Shown: positions 1-8,428 of the stretch, in pieces
How the letters are laid out: each line of letters starts with the position of its first letter
Numbering within the stretch: the stretch's first letter is position 1
NCBI GenBank assembly: GCA_016215105.1
Contig: JACRLJ010000064.1
Coordinates: 1-38,310, forward strand
Reading direction: 5' to 3'
Length of the DNA: 38,310 nt
Source of the DNA: Candidatus Hydrogenedentota bacterium
GTDB lineage: Bacteria > Hydrogenedentota > Hydrogenedentia > Hydrogenedentales > SLHB01
Translations under genes and position numbers: made by a program
The notes under the pieces: generated by a model
Database searches by the model: none
Told to the model about the DNA's origin: nothing
What the model saw: the letters and a program-made list of their open reading frames with translations, nothing else

Positions 1-2
1 AC

Positions 3-575
3 CATAGCCCAGCAGAACTGACCACCATCGACGCGGGAACGCGCGTTGCCCGCTTCCTCGTGCAGGAATTCATCGGCCAGTTCTACAAGCCCTTCGAGAG
101 GACCGACTGGTGGCCGGGCACGCTGATTTCCACCGGCTTGGTCGTGGGCGCCTGGGGCTACTTTATCTGGAGCGGTAGCATAGCCACCATCTGGCCTATG
201 TTCGGCACCGCGAACCAACTGCTGGCTGCCGTCGCCCTCACCGTCGCTACGTCGGCGCTCATCAATTGCGGCAAGGTCAGATATGTCTGGACCACCCTTG
301 TCCCGCTTATCTTCGTGACGATCACCACACTCTACGCCGGCTGGCGGAACATCTTCGACAATTTTCTGCCCCTTTCGAAGCAGCCCGGTAAGGCCTTTCT
401 TGGCAACATCAACATGATTCTGACCGGCGTCATCATGGCCTGCGCTATTATCGTCTTGATCGAGTGCGGCCGCCGCGCCTACCGCGTGCTCGCGCAAGGC
501 CGCTACACCCGCGCCGGAAAAACCGCGACCGCGCTTAACGCGCCATTCGCGCCGCCCGAATATGGCGAAGCGTAG
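3..575 (+). CDS. cstA: Carbon starvation protein CstA, C-terminal part (5' end outside window)
   Basis: The reading frame is already open at base 3 and continues upstream of the window, so this is only the C-terminal end (about 190 residues) of a CstA-family peptide/pyruvate transporter of the inner membrane. The visible segment begins with the family signature TTIDAGTRVARFLVQEF, followed by transmembrane helices and the conserved WPMFGTANQLLAAVAL stretch typical of the end of CstA. An internal GTG at base 60 is not the real start. The stop codon lies 14 bases inside the following sulfatase gene, which implies the two are cotranscribed and perhaps translationally coupled. CstA is classically induced on carbon limitation and imports peptides or pyruvate; the exact substrate here cannot be read from this fragment. 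Confidence 0.9.
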   Translation, partial: HSPAELTTIDAGTRVARFLVQEFIGQFYKPFERTDWWPGTLISTGLVVGAWGYFIWSGSIATIWPMFGTANQLLAAVALTVATSALINCGKVRYVWTTLVPLIFVTITTLYAGWRNIFDNFLPLSKQPGKAFLGNINMILTGVIMACAIIVLIECGRRAYRVLAQGRYTRAGKTATALNAPFAPPEYGEA

Positions 576-2262
576 CCGCCGGGACTTCATCAAACACATT
601 GGCGCCGCCGCCGGCGCCCTGACCGCGATCCCTGGATGCGCCCACTCTACCGCGCATACGGCGGTTTCCACCCGCCGCCCCAACGTCGTCCTGGTCCTCA
701 CCGACGACCAAGGGTACGGCGATATGGCCTGTCACGGAAACCCATATCTCAAGACGCCCAACATAGATCGCCTGTACGGGGAAAGCGCGCGCTTCACACA
801 ATTCCACGTCAGCCCGGTGTGTACCCCGACTCGCGCATGCCTCATGACCGGACGCTACAACTACCGCACCGGCGCCATCGACACCTATCGCGGTCGCGCC
901 ATGATGCATCCTGACGAGGTGACCATCGCGGAAATGCTCAAAGGCGGCGGATACGCGACCGGCATTTTCGGCAAATGGCACTTGGGCGACAACTATCCCT
1001 TGCGCGCCATGGACCAGGGCTTCGACGAATCGCTCGTGCATCGCGGCGGCGGCCTGCTCCAACCCTCCAGCCCCCCGGGCGACAGTTATTTCGCCCCCAT
1101 CGTCTGGCGAAACGGTAAGCAGGAGCAGCTTCAGGCATACTGCACCGACGCGTTCACTAACGCCGCCATGGACTTCATCGAGCGGCACAAGACGACGCCG
1201 TTCTTCGTCTACCTCGCCACCAACGCGCCGCACGCGCCCTTGTTCGTGGACGACCGCTATGTCGCGCCCTATCTCACTATGGGCCTCGACGAGCGCACCG
1301 CCAAAGCCTATGGCATGGTCACGAATTTCGACGAGAATCTCGGGCGCCTGCTCACCAAACTCGACCAACTGGGCATCGCCGACGACACCATCGTCATTTA
1401 TATGACGGATAACGGTCCTGACAGCATGCGATACAACGCGGGCATGCGCGGCAAGAAAGGCGACGCCTATGAAGGGGGCATACGCGTGCCGTTCTTCGTC
1501 CGGTGGCCGGGGAAGATTCAGGCCGGACGCGACATCGATAGGATTGCCGCGCACATTGACCTCACCCCAGCGCTGCTCGACCTCTGCGGAGTCCCCGGGC
1601 CGCAAGCAGTTCATCTTGATGGCAAGAGCATTGCCCCGTTATTGCGCGGCGCCGCGCACAACTGGCCCGACCGAGCCCTGTTCTCCCAATGGCATCGCGG
1701 TGACGCCCCGGAACCGCACCGCAACGCCGCCGTGCGCACGCAGCAATACAAACTCGTCAACGGCAAGGAACTCTATGATCTGTCCACCGACCCGGCGGAA
1801 AACCTCGACATTGCCGCCAACCAACCCGAGATCGTGAATCGCCTCCGCGCGGCGTATGACGATTGGTTCAAGGACGTCAGCTCTACACGCGGGTACGAGC
1901 CTCCGAAGATCCTGCTTGGCGCGCCGCAGGAGAATCCGTCCGTCCTCACGCGTCAAGACTGGCGCGGCGCGGAAGGCTGGTCGGACAGCAAACTGGATCA
2001 GGGCGTAGGCTACTGGGAGGTGCAGTTTGCCACGGCGGGCCTCTACGACTTTCTCGTCGACATTCCGCCACAAGACGAACCCGCCACGGTCTGGGTGGAC
2101 TTCAACGGCGCCAGATTCAGCCAACCCGTCGAGGCCAAAGCCGAGAGTTGCCGAATTACCGGTCAGCGCATGGATACCGACACGGGCCGCGTCCAAGCCT
2201 GGGTTGAACACGGAAACTTCCGCCAAGGCGCCCGCTTCCTCACCGTCGAGCGCAAGAGCTGA
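562..2262 (+). CDS. Tat-exported type I sulfatase
   Basis: A 566-residue arylsulfatase-type hydrolase that would remove sulfate esters from polysaccharides or other compounds outside the cytoplasm. The N-terminus carries a twin-arginine signal (RRDFIK) followed by IPGC, so it may be anchored as a lipoprotein. The metal-binding Asp48-Asp49 follow the first beta strand. CTPTR at residues 87-91 is the C-x-P-x-R signature in which Cys87 is converted to formylglycine, and GKWHLGD supplies further active-site residues. The roughly 120 residues after position 440 are outside the core fold and resemble the C-terminal extension seen in many planctomycete-type sulfatases. The ATG overlaps cstA by 14 bases. 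The substrate is unknown; neighbouring glycosidases argue for a sulfated glycan. Confidence 0.93.
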   Translation: MAKRSRRDFIKHIGAAAGALTAIPGCAHSTAHTAVSTRRPNVVLVLTDDQGYGDMACHGNPYLKTPNIDRLYGESARFTQFHVSPVCTPTRACLMTGRYNYRTGAIDTYRGRAMMHPDEVTIAEMLKGGGYATGIFGKWHLGDNYPLRAMDQGFDESLVHRGGGLLQPSSPPGDSYFAPIVWRNGKQEQLQAYCTDAFTNAAMDFIERHKTTPFFVYLATNAPHAPLFVDDRYVAPYLTMGLDERTAKAYGMVTNFDENLGRLLTKLDQLGIADDTIVIYMTDNGPDSMRYNAGMRGKKGDAYEGGIRVPFFVRWPGKIQAGRDIDRIAAHIDLTPALLDLCGVPGPQAVHLDGKSIAPLLRGAAHNWPDRALFSQWHRGDAPEPHRNAAVRTQQYKLVNGKELYDLSTDPAENLDIAANQPEIVNRLRAAYDDWFKDVSSTRGYEPPKILLGAPQENPSVLTRQDWRGAEGWSDSKLDQGVGYWEVQFATAGLYDFLVDIPPQDEPATVWVDFNGARFSQPVEAKAESCRITGQRMDTDTGRVQAWVEHGNFRQGARFLTVERKS

Positions 2263-2294
2263 AGGCGCAATACAATGGGGCGATAGCGCGCCCA

Positions 2295-2327
2295 AGTACG
2301 CCCGCGCTCGATGAGCGCGGACTCCGC
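2295..2327. repeat. Palindromic dispersed repeat, copy 1 (perfect hairpin 2302-2320)
   Basis: CCGCGCTC and GAGCGCGG pair over a GAT loop, giving a perfect 8-bp stem between the convergent sulfatase and symporter genes. The surrounding bases (AGTACGC before it, CTCCGC after it) recur around a similar imperfect hairpin at 3798-3834. There is no T-run, so a bidirectional terminator is possible but not shown. Confidence 0.55.
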
Positions 2328-2331
2328 AACA

Positions 2332-3696
2332 CTACGCCTCTACCCGCTGCGCCATTCTCAAAAACATCGGCGCAGCCAGACAGGCCAAGAATGATCCTGA
2401 CGACGACAACAAGACCGTGTAGGTCCACGGTACGGGTATCTTGAACATCCAATCGCAGATTGTCGTAACCGCGAATCCCGCCACCAATCCCCACGCGACC
2501 CCGCCGCCGCTCATCCGCCGCGGAAAGAACGTGAACACGGTGAACACCCCGATCAATCCTCCGTTGACGTAATTCATCGAGCCCATGCACAACGCCAGGA
2601 AATCGGAATGGCGCTTTTCCAGCAACATGAACAACAACGCAAACACCACCATAATCACCAGCGACATCGCTGACCAGTTGCGGCCCGGCCTCGTGGAATT
2701 CGTCAGCGATTTCCATATCGCCCCGGTGGAGTGAATCGTGGAATCCAGCGACGACATCGCGGCGGCGGCAAGGAGCACCAGGAAAACGCCCTTCAACAAC
2801 GGCGTGTTGCTATGCAGCACGAAGTCTGCCAACGGAGACTTTGCATTCAGCTCCGCGTCCGTCGCAAACTGAAGCAAGTAGCCCACCGTCAGATAGAGGC
2901 CGATCAACATCGCGGCGCCGAAACCGGAAAGAATCAGCGACCGCTGCGCGTTGCGGAAACTCTTGGTCGACAGGATACGCAGCAATAGATCCTGATCCGC
3001 CCCGTGCGAGCCGATTGAAAGCACCACACCCCCGAGAAATAGCGCCGGCGAAAACGTGTACCGTGCGGGACTCCAATCCACGAGGGCCGGCGCGCGCAGC
3101 GCGCCCGCGGGCACGTGGCCCAGGAGATAGAAACACAAGTAAATGCCGGTGCCCACCAGCAGCGCGCTCTGGATTTGGTCCATGGCCACCACCGCCTTCA
3201 GTCCCCCCGTAAGGCTGTACGCCGCGACGCAACACGCCACGATTCCAATCCACATCGCCGTCGGCCCGCCCAGCAGTTGGTGCAGCGCATAGCCCCCGAT
3301 GAAGTACCGCACTCCCCCCGAAATGTATTTCGCCAGCAAGTATGCGCTTTCGAGTACACGGTGGTTCGCGCTCATCGTCTGATAGATGGTCAACCGCGAC
3401 GACTCGTAGAGCGCGCGGAGATAGAAGAGCGCCACGATGGTGCGTCCCGCGATGTAGCCTAGCAGCAGCCACACCAAGACGTATCCGCCCGCCAGCCCCG
3501 CCGCGGGAAACACCACGGTGGTCGCCACGGAAGTCTCGGAGGAAACCACCGACAACAGCGCTTGAACCGTACTGATGCTCTTGGACGCGAAGAAGTATTC
3601 GGTGTCACCCGGCCGGCTCCGAACGGTAAGGGTTATGCCCACCACCGCGCCCAGATACAAAATGACCGGGGTAAGAAAAATGACCTGCTCCACCAT
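2332..3696 (-). CDS. Sodium:solute symporter (SSS family)
   Basis: A 454-residue polytopic inner-membrane protein with about 12-13 hydrophobic helices, expected to import a small organic solute driven by sodium. The N-terminal helix, the TEYFFASKSIS segment, and the serine/threonine-rich SVVSSETSVATTVV helix match the SSS fold, in which paired hydroxyl residues form the sodium site. The ATG at 3696 is preceded by a GGAAAGAG-like ribosome-binding site. It is the last gene of the minus-strand run that starts at 9613, 160 bases after the GH42 gene, so the likely cargo is a sugar or sugar acid released by those enzymes; this is inferred from position only. A second hairpin repeat lies just upstream. 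Confidence 0.88.
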   Translation of the reverse strand: MVEQVIFLTPVILYLGAVVGITLTVRSRPGDTEYFFASKSISTVQALLSVVSSETSVATTVVFPAAGLAGGYVLVWLLLGYIAGRTIVALFYLRALYESSRLTIYQTMSANHRVLESAYLLAKYISGGVRYFIGGYALHQLLGGPTAMWIGIVACCVAAYSLTGGLKAVVAMDQIQSALLVGTGIYLCFYLLGHVPAGALRAPALVDWSPARYTFSPALFLGGVVLSIGSHGADQDLLLRILSTKSFRNAQRSLILSGFGAAMLIGLYLTVGYLLQFATDAELNAKSPLADFVLHSNTPLLKGVFLVLLAAAAMSSLDSTIHSTGAIWKSLTNSTRPGRNWSAMSLVIMVVFALLFMLLEKRHSDFLALCMGSMNYVNGGLIGVFTVFTFFPRRMSGGGVAWGLVAGFAVTTICDWMFKIPVPWTYTVLLSSSGSFLACLAAPMFLRMAQRVEA

Positions 3697-3797
3697 GTGC
3701 TCTTTCCGCGCCTACGCGCCACGACTCCGACAAGGGCCGCATTATGCGCCAGACGGCATACGCAGGGTCAAGCGCCCACGCCAGGCCGATTCGTCCG

Positions 3798-3834
3798 AGT
3801 ACGCTCGCGCTCGCTGAGAGCGGGCAGCCTCCGC
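3798..3834. repeat. Palindromic dispersed repeat, copy 2
   Basis: Same order of short blocks as at 2295-2327: AGTACGC, CGCGCTCG, TGAG, GCGG, CTCCGC. The stem CGCGCTC/GAGCGGG has one mismatch. The two copies flank the symporter gene on both sides. Confidence 0.5.
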
Positions 3835-3857
3835 GCCACAGCCCAACCATCGGCCCA

Positions 3858-5912
3858 CTACCCCCGCGTCAACACCGTCGAGCCATACCCCGCCAAAGGA
3901 AACGCCCCTGTCACCGCCGCGCCCGTATCCATATCGGTAAACCGGCCGGAACCGAGGTCGATCGTATGGGCATCGCGCGTGAAGTTCAGCAGGAAGACGA
4001 ATTCGCGCCGGCCGTCGGTGCGCACCTGGGCCGTTACGCCCGTGGGCAGTGGCCCGTGAATGATCCTGCGCACGCCAAGCCGTTCGACGAGGCGGCCATA
4101 AAAGTCCGTATGAAACCGGTCGTCGTTGCGGGACGCGATGTAATACGCCTGGCCGCGTCCGAACGTGTTCACGGTCACCGCGGGCGAGCCCGCGTAGAAT
4201 TCACCTTGGTATGTCGCGAGAACGTCCGCGCCCTCGGTATGGATGATATCGCAGAAGATGCGCGCGTCGTACGCGCCGGACAAACCGGCGGACAGACCCT
4301 CGACCGCCGCAACGGTGTTGGTCTCGTCGTCGTACAGTACGTCGATTTCTTCCGACCAGATACCGAGCATCGCCCGCAAGGGCCCAGGAAAGCCCCCGAG
4401 GAAGCAGAGGTCCGATTCGTCCGCGATACCACTCAGATACGTGAACACCGCGGTCCCGCCGTCCGCCACAAAACGTTCGAGCCGTTCCGCCACACCGGGT
4501 CGAACCATGTACAACATCGGCGCGACAATAAGCCTGTACGGACTGAAGTCACAGTCCATGTTGATGACGTCCACAGGAACTCCCGCGAGCCAGAATGCCC
4601 CGTAGTGGTTCACGCAGGTCTCGAAGTATTCCTTTTTCTGATTGCGCGGGCCGAGCGTCGCGTCAATTGCCCACCGGTTCTCCCAGTCATATACCATTGC
4701 AACCTCCGGCTTGACCGTGGTTCCAATGACGCCGTCCAGTTTCGACAAAATACGCCCAACATCCGCCACCTCGCGGAACACGCGCGTGTGTTCGTGGCCG
4801 CAATGATCGACCACCGCCCCGTGAAACTTCTCGCAGCCGCCCCGGCTCTTTCGCCACTGAAAATACTGCACGGTGTCCGACCCGTGCGCCACCGACTGCA
4901 GGGCCTCGACGCGATGCAGTCCCGGCCGCTTCAACTTGTTCACCGGCTTCCAGTTTTGCACGCTCGGCGAACACTCCATCTGCATGAACGGTTTGCCGCC
5001 CTTGATGCAGCGGTTGAGGTCGTGAGTGAACGAAGTCATCTGCGCAAACCTCCAATCGCCGTCGCGATCATGGTAGGGCGGGTAGCTGTCCCACGAGACA
5101 ACGTCCACCGCGTCCGCGAATTTCCAGTAGTTCAAGCCGGTGTACGTCCCCATGAAATTAGTCGTGATTGGTATATCGGGTGTGAGTTCGCGCAAGGGCG
5201 CGCTCTCCGCCTTGAAGAAGCCGAGCATCTGGTCGCTAATGAACCGCTTCCAGTCAATCGTCAGACCGTGAATGCTCGGGTCGCCGGGCCGAATCTGGTC
5301 CCACTTCGTGAACGTATGACTCCAGAACCGCGTCCACCATTTCCGGTTCAGTTCGCCTAAATCGTTGTTGTAACGCGCGCGCAACCATGTGCGAAACGCC
5401 TCGAGACACAGGTCGCAATAGCATTCGCCGCCGTTGTATTCGTTCGACACGTGCCACACGAGCAGCGCGGGATGGCTCCTGTAACGCCGCGCCAACTCGG
5501 TGTTGATGCGGACGCACTGGGCGCGGTACGCGGGCGAAGTCCGGCAATGGTTGTGGCGGTCACCATGCGGCTCGCGAACGCCATCGGCGCGCACCCTGCA
5601 CGACTCCGGATACTTCACGCTGATCCACGCCGGCTTGGAACCGGACGGCGTAGCCAACACCGCATAGGCGCCTTTCTTCGCTAACTTGTCCAGAACGGCG
5701 TCCATCCACTCGAAGGTGAATCGCCCTTCCTCCGGTTCCAACGACGCCCAACTGAAGATGCCCACACTCATCGTATTGCATCCAGCCAGCTTCATCAGCC
5801 GAATGTCTTCATCCCACACCTCCGGCGTGTCGATCCACTGATCGGGATTGTAATCGCCGCCGTGCATGAAATGGGGAAACTTGGGATTGATTGGCGGAAA
5901 ACGGTCTGGCAT
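3858..5912 (-). CDS. Glycoside hydrolase family 42 beta-galactosidase-like enzyme
   Basis: A 684-residue GH42-type retaining glycosidase, probably acting on beta-galactosides or related sugars. Numbering from the TTG three codons upstream, HVSNEYN places the acid/base at Glu161 and QMECSP places the nucleophile at Glu316. Cys126 and the CYCDLC cluster (167, 169, 172) match the structural zinc site of the family. After the TIM barrel come a trimerisation-type domain and a short beta-sandwich tail, as usual. I chose the ATG at 5912 because AAGGAG lies 9 bases upstream; the TTG at 5921 would sit right against it. No signal peptide is visible, so it probably acts on imported or periplasmic oligosaccharides in the cytoplasm. 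It lies in the minus-strand glycan run between the UroD-like gene and the symporter. Confidence 0.93.
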   Translation of the reverse strand: MPDRFPPINPKFPHFMHGGDYNPDQWIDTPEVWDEDIRLMKLAGCNTMSVGIFSWASLEPEEGRFTFEWMDAVLDKLAKKGAYAVLATPSGSKPAWISVKYPESCRVRADGVREPHGDRHNHCRTSPAYRAQCVRINTELARRYRSHPALLVWHVSNEYNGGECYCDLCLEAFRTWLRARYNNDLGELNRKWWTRFWSHTFTKWDQIRPGDPSIHGLTIDWKRFISDQMLGFFKAESAPLRELTPDIPITTNFMGTYTGLNYWKFADAVDVVSWDSYPPYHDRDGDWRFAQMTSFTHDLNRCIKGGKPFMQMECSPSVQNWKPVNKLKRPGLHRVEALQSVAHGSDTVQYFQWRKSRGGCEKFHGAVVDHCGHEHTRVFREVADVGRILSKLDGVIGTTVKPEVAMVYDWENRWAIDATLGPRNQKKEYFETCVNHYGAFWLAGVPVDVINMDCDFSPYRLIVAPMLYMVRPGVAERLERFVADGGTAVFTYLSGIADESDLCFLGGFPGPLRAMLGIWSEEIDVLYDDETNTVAAVEGLSAGLSGAYDARIFCDIIHTEGADVLATYQGEFYAGSPAVTVNTFGRGQAYYIASRNDDRFHTDFYGRLVERLGVRRIIHGPLPTGVTAQVRTDGRREFVFLLNFTRDAHTIDLGSGRFTDMDTGAAVTGAFPLAGYGSTVLTRG

Positions 5913-6014
5913 AGCTAACAACTCCTTATGCTAACTCGAGAAAGTGACTGCTGGGAGAGCGTCCGTCAAGAGGGCGACTGCCGGGACGACGCGGTAGACC
6001 TCCGTTGGCCGCCC

Positions 6015-7115
6015 TTAATACACGCACTCCTTCGCGGCGTCCGCGAACGCCTGCACGCACGCGGGATCGCCGTGAAAGAAATGGTCCGAAGGCGCGATGA
6101 TGTAACCGGCGTGATCGCGCGTGGCCTCAAAGCACTCCAACACCAATCGCCGCGCGCGCTCGGGCGTGCCGCTCTCGAATCCGGCGTTCTGATCGAATCC
6201 GCCGATAAAGAACAGCTTGCCGCCCACGCGCCGCGACGCTTCACGCAGATTGCAGTCGCCGCCCATCTCCGGCGGTGTCATCGTCTCGAGACCGTCCGCG
6301 CCATTCGCCGCAACGAGATCAAGCATACGCATGACCCCGCCGCATAGGTGATACACAATCTTGACACCCGCCTCGCGCAGGACCGCGTGCTGGCGTTGAT
6401 CGTACGGCAGACAAAACTCCGCAAACAGATCCGGACTGATCACTGTATTGGAGCCCGCGCCGCCACCCGTCTCGACCATGTCCGCGGGAGTGCCCTTCCA
6501 CATTTCCAGGACGCGCAGGGTCTTCTGCAGCATCTGCTCGAGCGCGTGATGCACGAAATCCGGTTTCTCGTACATCAACAAGATCGCCTCTTTCGTGTCC
6601 ATCAGAATGCACAGACTCTGCCACGGACTCCCCTGTCCGAAACTGTAGGGATGACTGCGAATGATACCTCTATCCCCCAGCCGGTCGCGCGTCTCGCGCA
6701 ATTTCGTGAAATCAATGCCGGACGGGACAGGAACGAACTCATTCCACAACTCGAAATCCCGCTCATTCTTGATCAGCGGCTCCGTTTCCCACGGCGTGAT
6801 CTCGTTCCACTGCCCCGCGTGGCGCAGCATCCCCTTGGGCGTTGTAATGGTTTCTTCCCAATGACGGTCCCCCTCTGCGTCAACGCCCAAGTCCCGGCGT
6901 TCGACCACCCACTTGGCCCTGTCCCGCTCGTTGTAGATGTAATCCGGCGAAACGTAGATCGCATAGTCCATCCCGAACCGCTCGTACGCCTGCCACCAAT
7001 CCATCCCGCCCAGGTAATGCTTCAGGTAGTAGTCCATCCACCCATGGACCTGACACGGCAACCGATCCGGCCGCCCATTGCCCAGCGCAATCATCATTCG
7101 TTCACGTGATGTCAT
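6015..7115 (-). CDS. Uroporphyrinogen decarboxylase-like (UroD/MtaA superfamily) protein
   Basis: A 366-residue protein of the UroD superfamily, whose members include true haem enzymes and zinc-dependent corrinoid methyltransferases. YHLCGG places His256 and Cys258 in the H-x-C pair that binds zinc in MtaA-like methyltransferases. The usual third cysteine near the C-terminus is absent: the matching region reads APSDHFFHGDP, leaving Asp344 or His345 as possible substitutes. It lacks the arginine-rich N-terminal pattern of haem-pathway UroD and lies among glycan genes, so a haem role is unlikely. Such UroD-like genes are frequent next to sugar-catabolic genes in PVC-type bacteria, but I know of no established reaction. 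The ATG at 7115 has a weak GGATG site upstream. Confidence 0.8.
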   Translation of the reverse strand: MTSRERMMIALGNGRPDRLPCQVHGWMDYYLKHYLGGMDWWQAYERFGMDYAIYVSPDYIYNERDRAKWVVERRDLGVDAEGDRHWEETITTPKGMLRHAGQWNEITPWETEPLIKNERDFELWNEFVPVPSGIDFTKLRETRDRLGDRGIIRSHPYSFGQGSPWQSLCILMDTKEAILLMYEKPDFVHHALEQMLQKTLRVLEMWKGTPADMVETGGGAGSNTVISPDLFAEFCLPYDQRQHAVLREAGVKIVYHLCGGVMRMLDLVAANGADGLETMTPPEMGGDCNLREASRRVGGKLFFIGGFDQNAGFESGTPERARRLVLECFEATRDHAGYIIAPSDHFFHGDPACVQAFADAAKECVY

Positions 7116-7164
7116 CGAAGCATCCTAACCCCGAAACGCCGCCATCCCGGCGCCCATAGCGCCC

Positions 7165-8406
7165 CTACGCAAGCCGCTCCCCCAGCCAGGCAAACGCCCG
7201 CTCCTGCATCTCGACATTAAACTCATGCGGCCCGTCAAAAAACACCCCCTGATAATGATCCGATTGCCCCGCCTTCGCGTAAATCCGCTCGACTTTCTGG
7301 ACTGCGTCCTGCTGCGCCTTCAACGAATAGAGCCCGTCCTTCAACCCGTTAATCGTCATCAGGTATCCCGGTAGATGCAGACCCGCCAAGTCCGGCCACG
7401 CCAAGTCGTTGTAGAGTCCCGGCACCAGCTTCGTGAAGCCTATGCTGTTTCGGACGTTGTTCCGCGCCATCTGCGAATACTCGCCCATCCAGCACACCGC
7501 CACCGCAGCCTTGATTTGCTCGTGCGCGGCCCCCAGGAAAATCGACCGCACCGATCCCAGGCTCAGCCCTATACACCCCACGCGCTGCGGGTCGACCTCT
7601 GGGCGGCTCAGCAGATAGTCCGCCACCCGCATGTCGCTGCGCACGTTAATGCCCGCCCACGTCGTTCCACACGTCATCGCGGTGCGCTCAATCAGTTCCT
7701 CGTGCGCCCACGACCGCGCGTTGAACTCCAGGATATCCTGTTTGGTCACGTCCAGCGTGCGCTTTTTGATGCGCTCCGGGTCGGCCTCGAAGTACATCCC
7801 GCGCTCGCCCCAATGCAGCGCGTCCGCCGCAATCACCACGAAACCACGCCGCGCCAGCTCATCGGCGATACTGCGGCCTCCATAGCACTTCTTGTACTCC
7901 GTCAGCGCGGGATGTTCCGGCGCCACTTCGACGATCTTTTCCTTTCCCCAGAAGTAGAACCCGCCGTGATCATGTAACGCCACCATCGCCGGCGCCGGCT
8001 TCTTCAATCCTTTCGGTGCCAACACATACGCCGGGATACGCGCCCCGGGAACGATGCTGATCAGTACCCGCTCCCGCGTGTAGGTCCCGCAATCCGCCCG
8101 CTCCACCACTTCCGGATTCGGATCGCACTTGGCCGGCTCATAGTGCAAGTGCCCGAGCAGCGTCGCGCGGGCCTTCGTCACCCAAGCCGCCACGTCGTGG
8201 TACTCGTCATTGAGAAAACTCATCGCCGGCTGACACCGCGTGTTAATCTCCTCAAACAAGGGCCAGTGCGTCCCAATCTGAGGGTTCGGAGCATCCTGTG
8301 CGCCGGGCAAAGGGGACATAATCGCGTGTTCCTCCGCATACGTCGTTCGGGTCATGGCGGCGGCCGCGCCCGTGGTCACCACCTTCATAAAGTCTCTGCG
8401 TTTCAT
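7165..8406 (-). CDS. Exported alpha/beta hydrolase (acetyl-xylan-esterase/dienelactone-hydrolase type)
   Basis: A 413-residue alpha/beta hydrolase with a twin-arginine-type N-terminus (KRRDFMK then an alanine-rich stretch), so it is expected in the periplasm or at the cell surface. The fold markers are the oxyanion strand HDHGG (145-149), the nucleophile elbow GLSLGS with Ser282, Asp357 in GLKDG, and His394 in DGPHEF, a complete catalytic triad. It would most plausibly remove acetyl or other acyl groups from a polysaccharide before or while the glycosidases act. It starts 22 bases after the sialidase-like gene ends and precedes the UroD-like gene by 49 bases, consistent with one operon. Peptidase or polyester hydrolase activity cannot be excluded. 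Confidence 0.85.
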   Translation of the reverse strand: MKRRDFMKVVTTGAAAAMTRTTYAEEHAIMSPLPGAQDAPNPQIGTHWPLFEEINTRCQPAMSFLNDEYHDVAAWVTKARATLLGHLHYEPAKCDPNPEVVERADCGTYTRERVLISIVPGARIPAYVLAPKGLKKPAPAMVALHDHGGFYFWGKEKIVEVAPEHPALTEYKKCYGGRSIADELARRGFVVIAADALHWGERGMYFEADPERIKKRTLDVTKQDILEFNARSWAHEELIERTAMTCGTTWAGINVRSDMRVADYLLSRPEVDPQRVGCIGLSLGSVRSIFLGAAHEQIKAAVAVCWMGEYSQMARNNVRNSIGFTKLVPGLYNDLAWPDLAGLHLPGYLMTINGLKDGLYSLKAQQDAVQKVERIYAKAGQSDHYQGVFFDGPHEFNVEMQERAFAWLGERLA

Positions 8407-8428
8407 GCGCCGCCTGTTACGCGCTCAT

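Noticed and set aside
535-1614. Long minus-strand open frame (359 codons) opposite the sulfatase
   Set aside because: Shadow of the GC-rich coding bias of the sulfatase; no family resemblance and no ribosome-binding site.
3744-5360. 538-codon plus-strand open frame opposite the GH42 gene
   Set aside because: Antisense to a clear GH42 with catalytic residues; composition is that of a mirrored gene.
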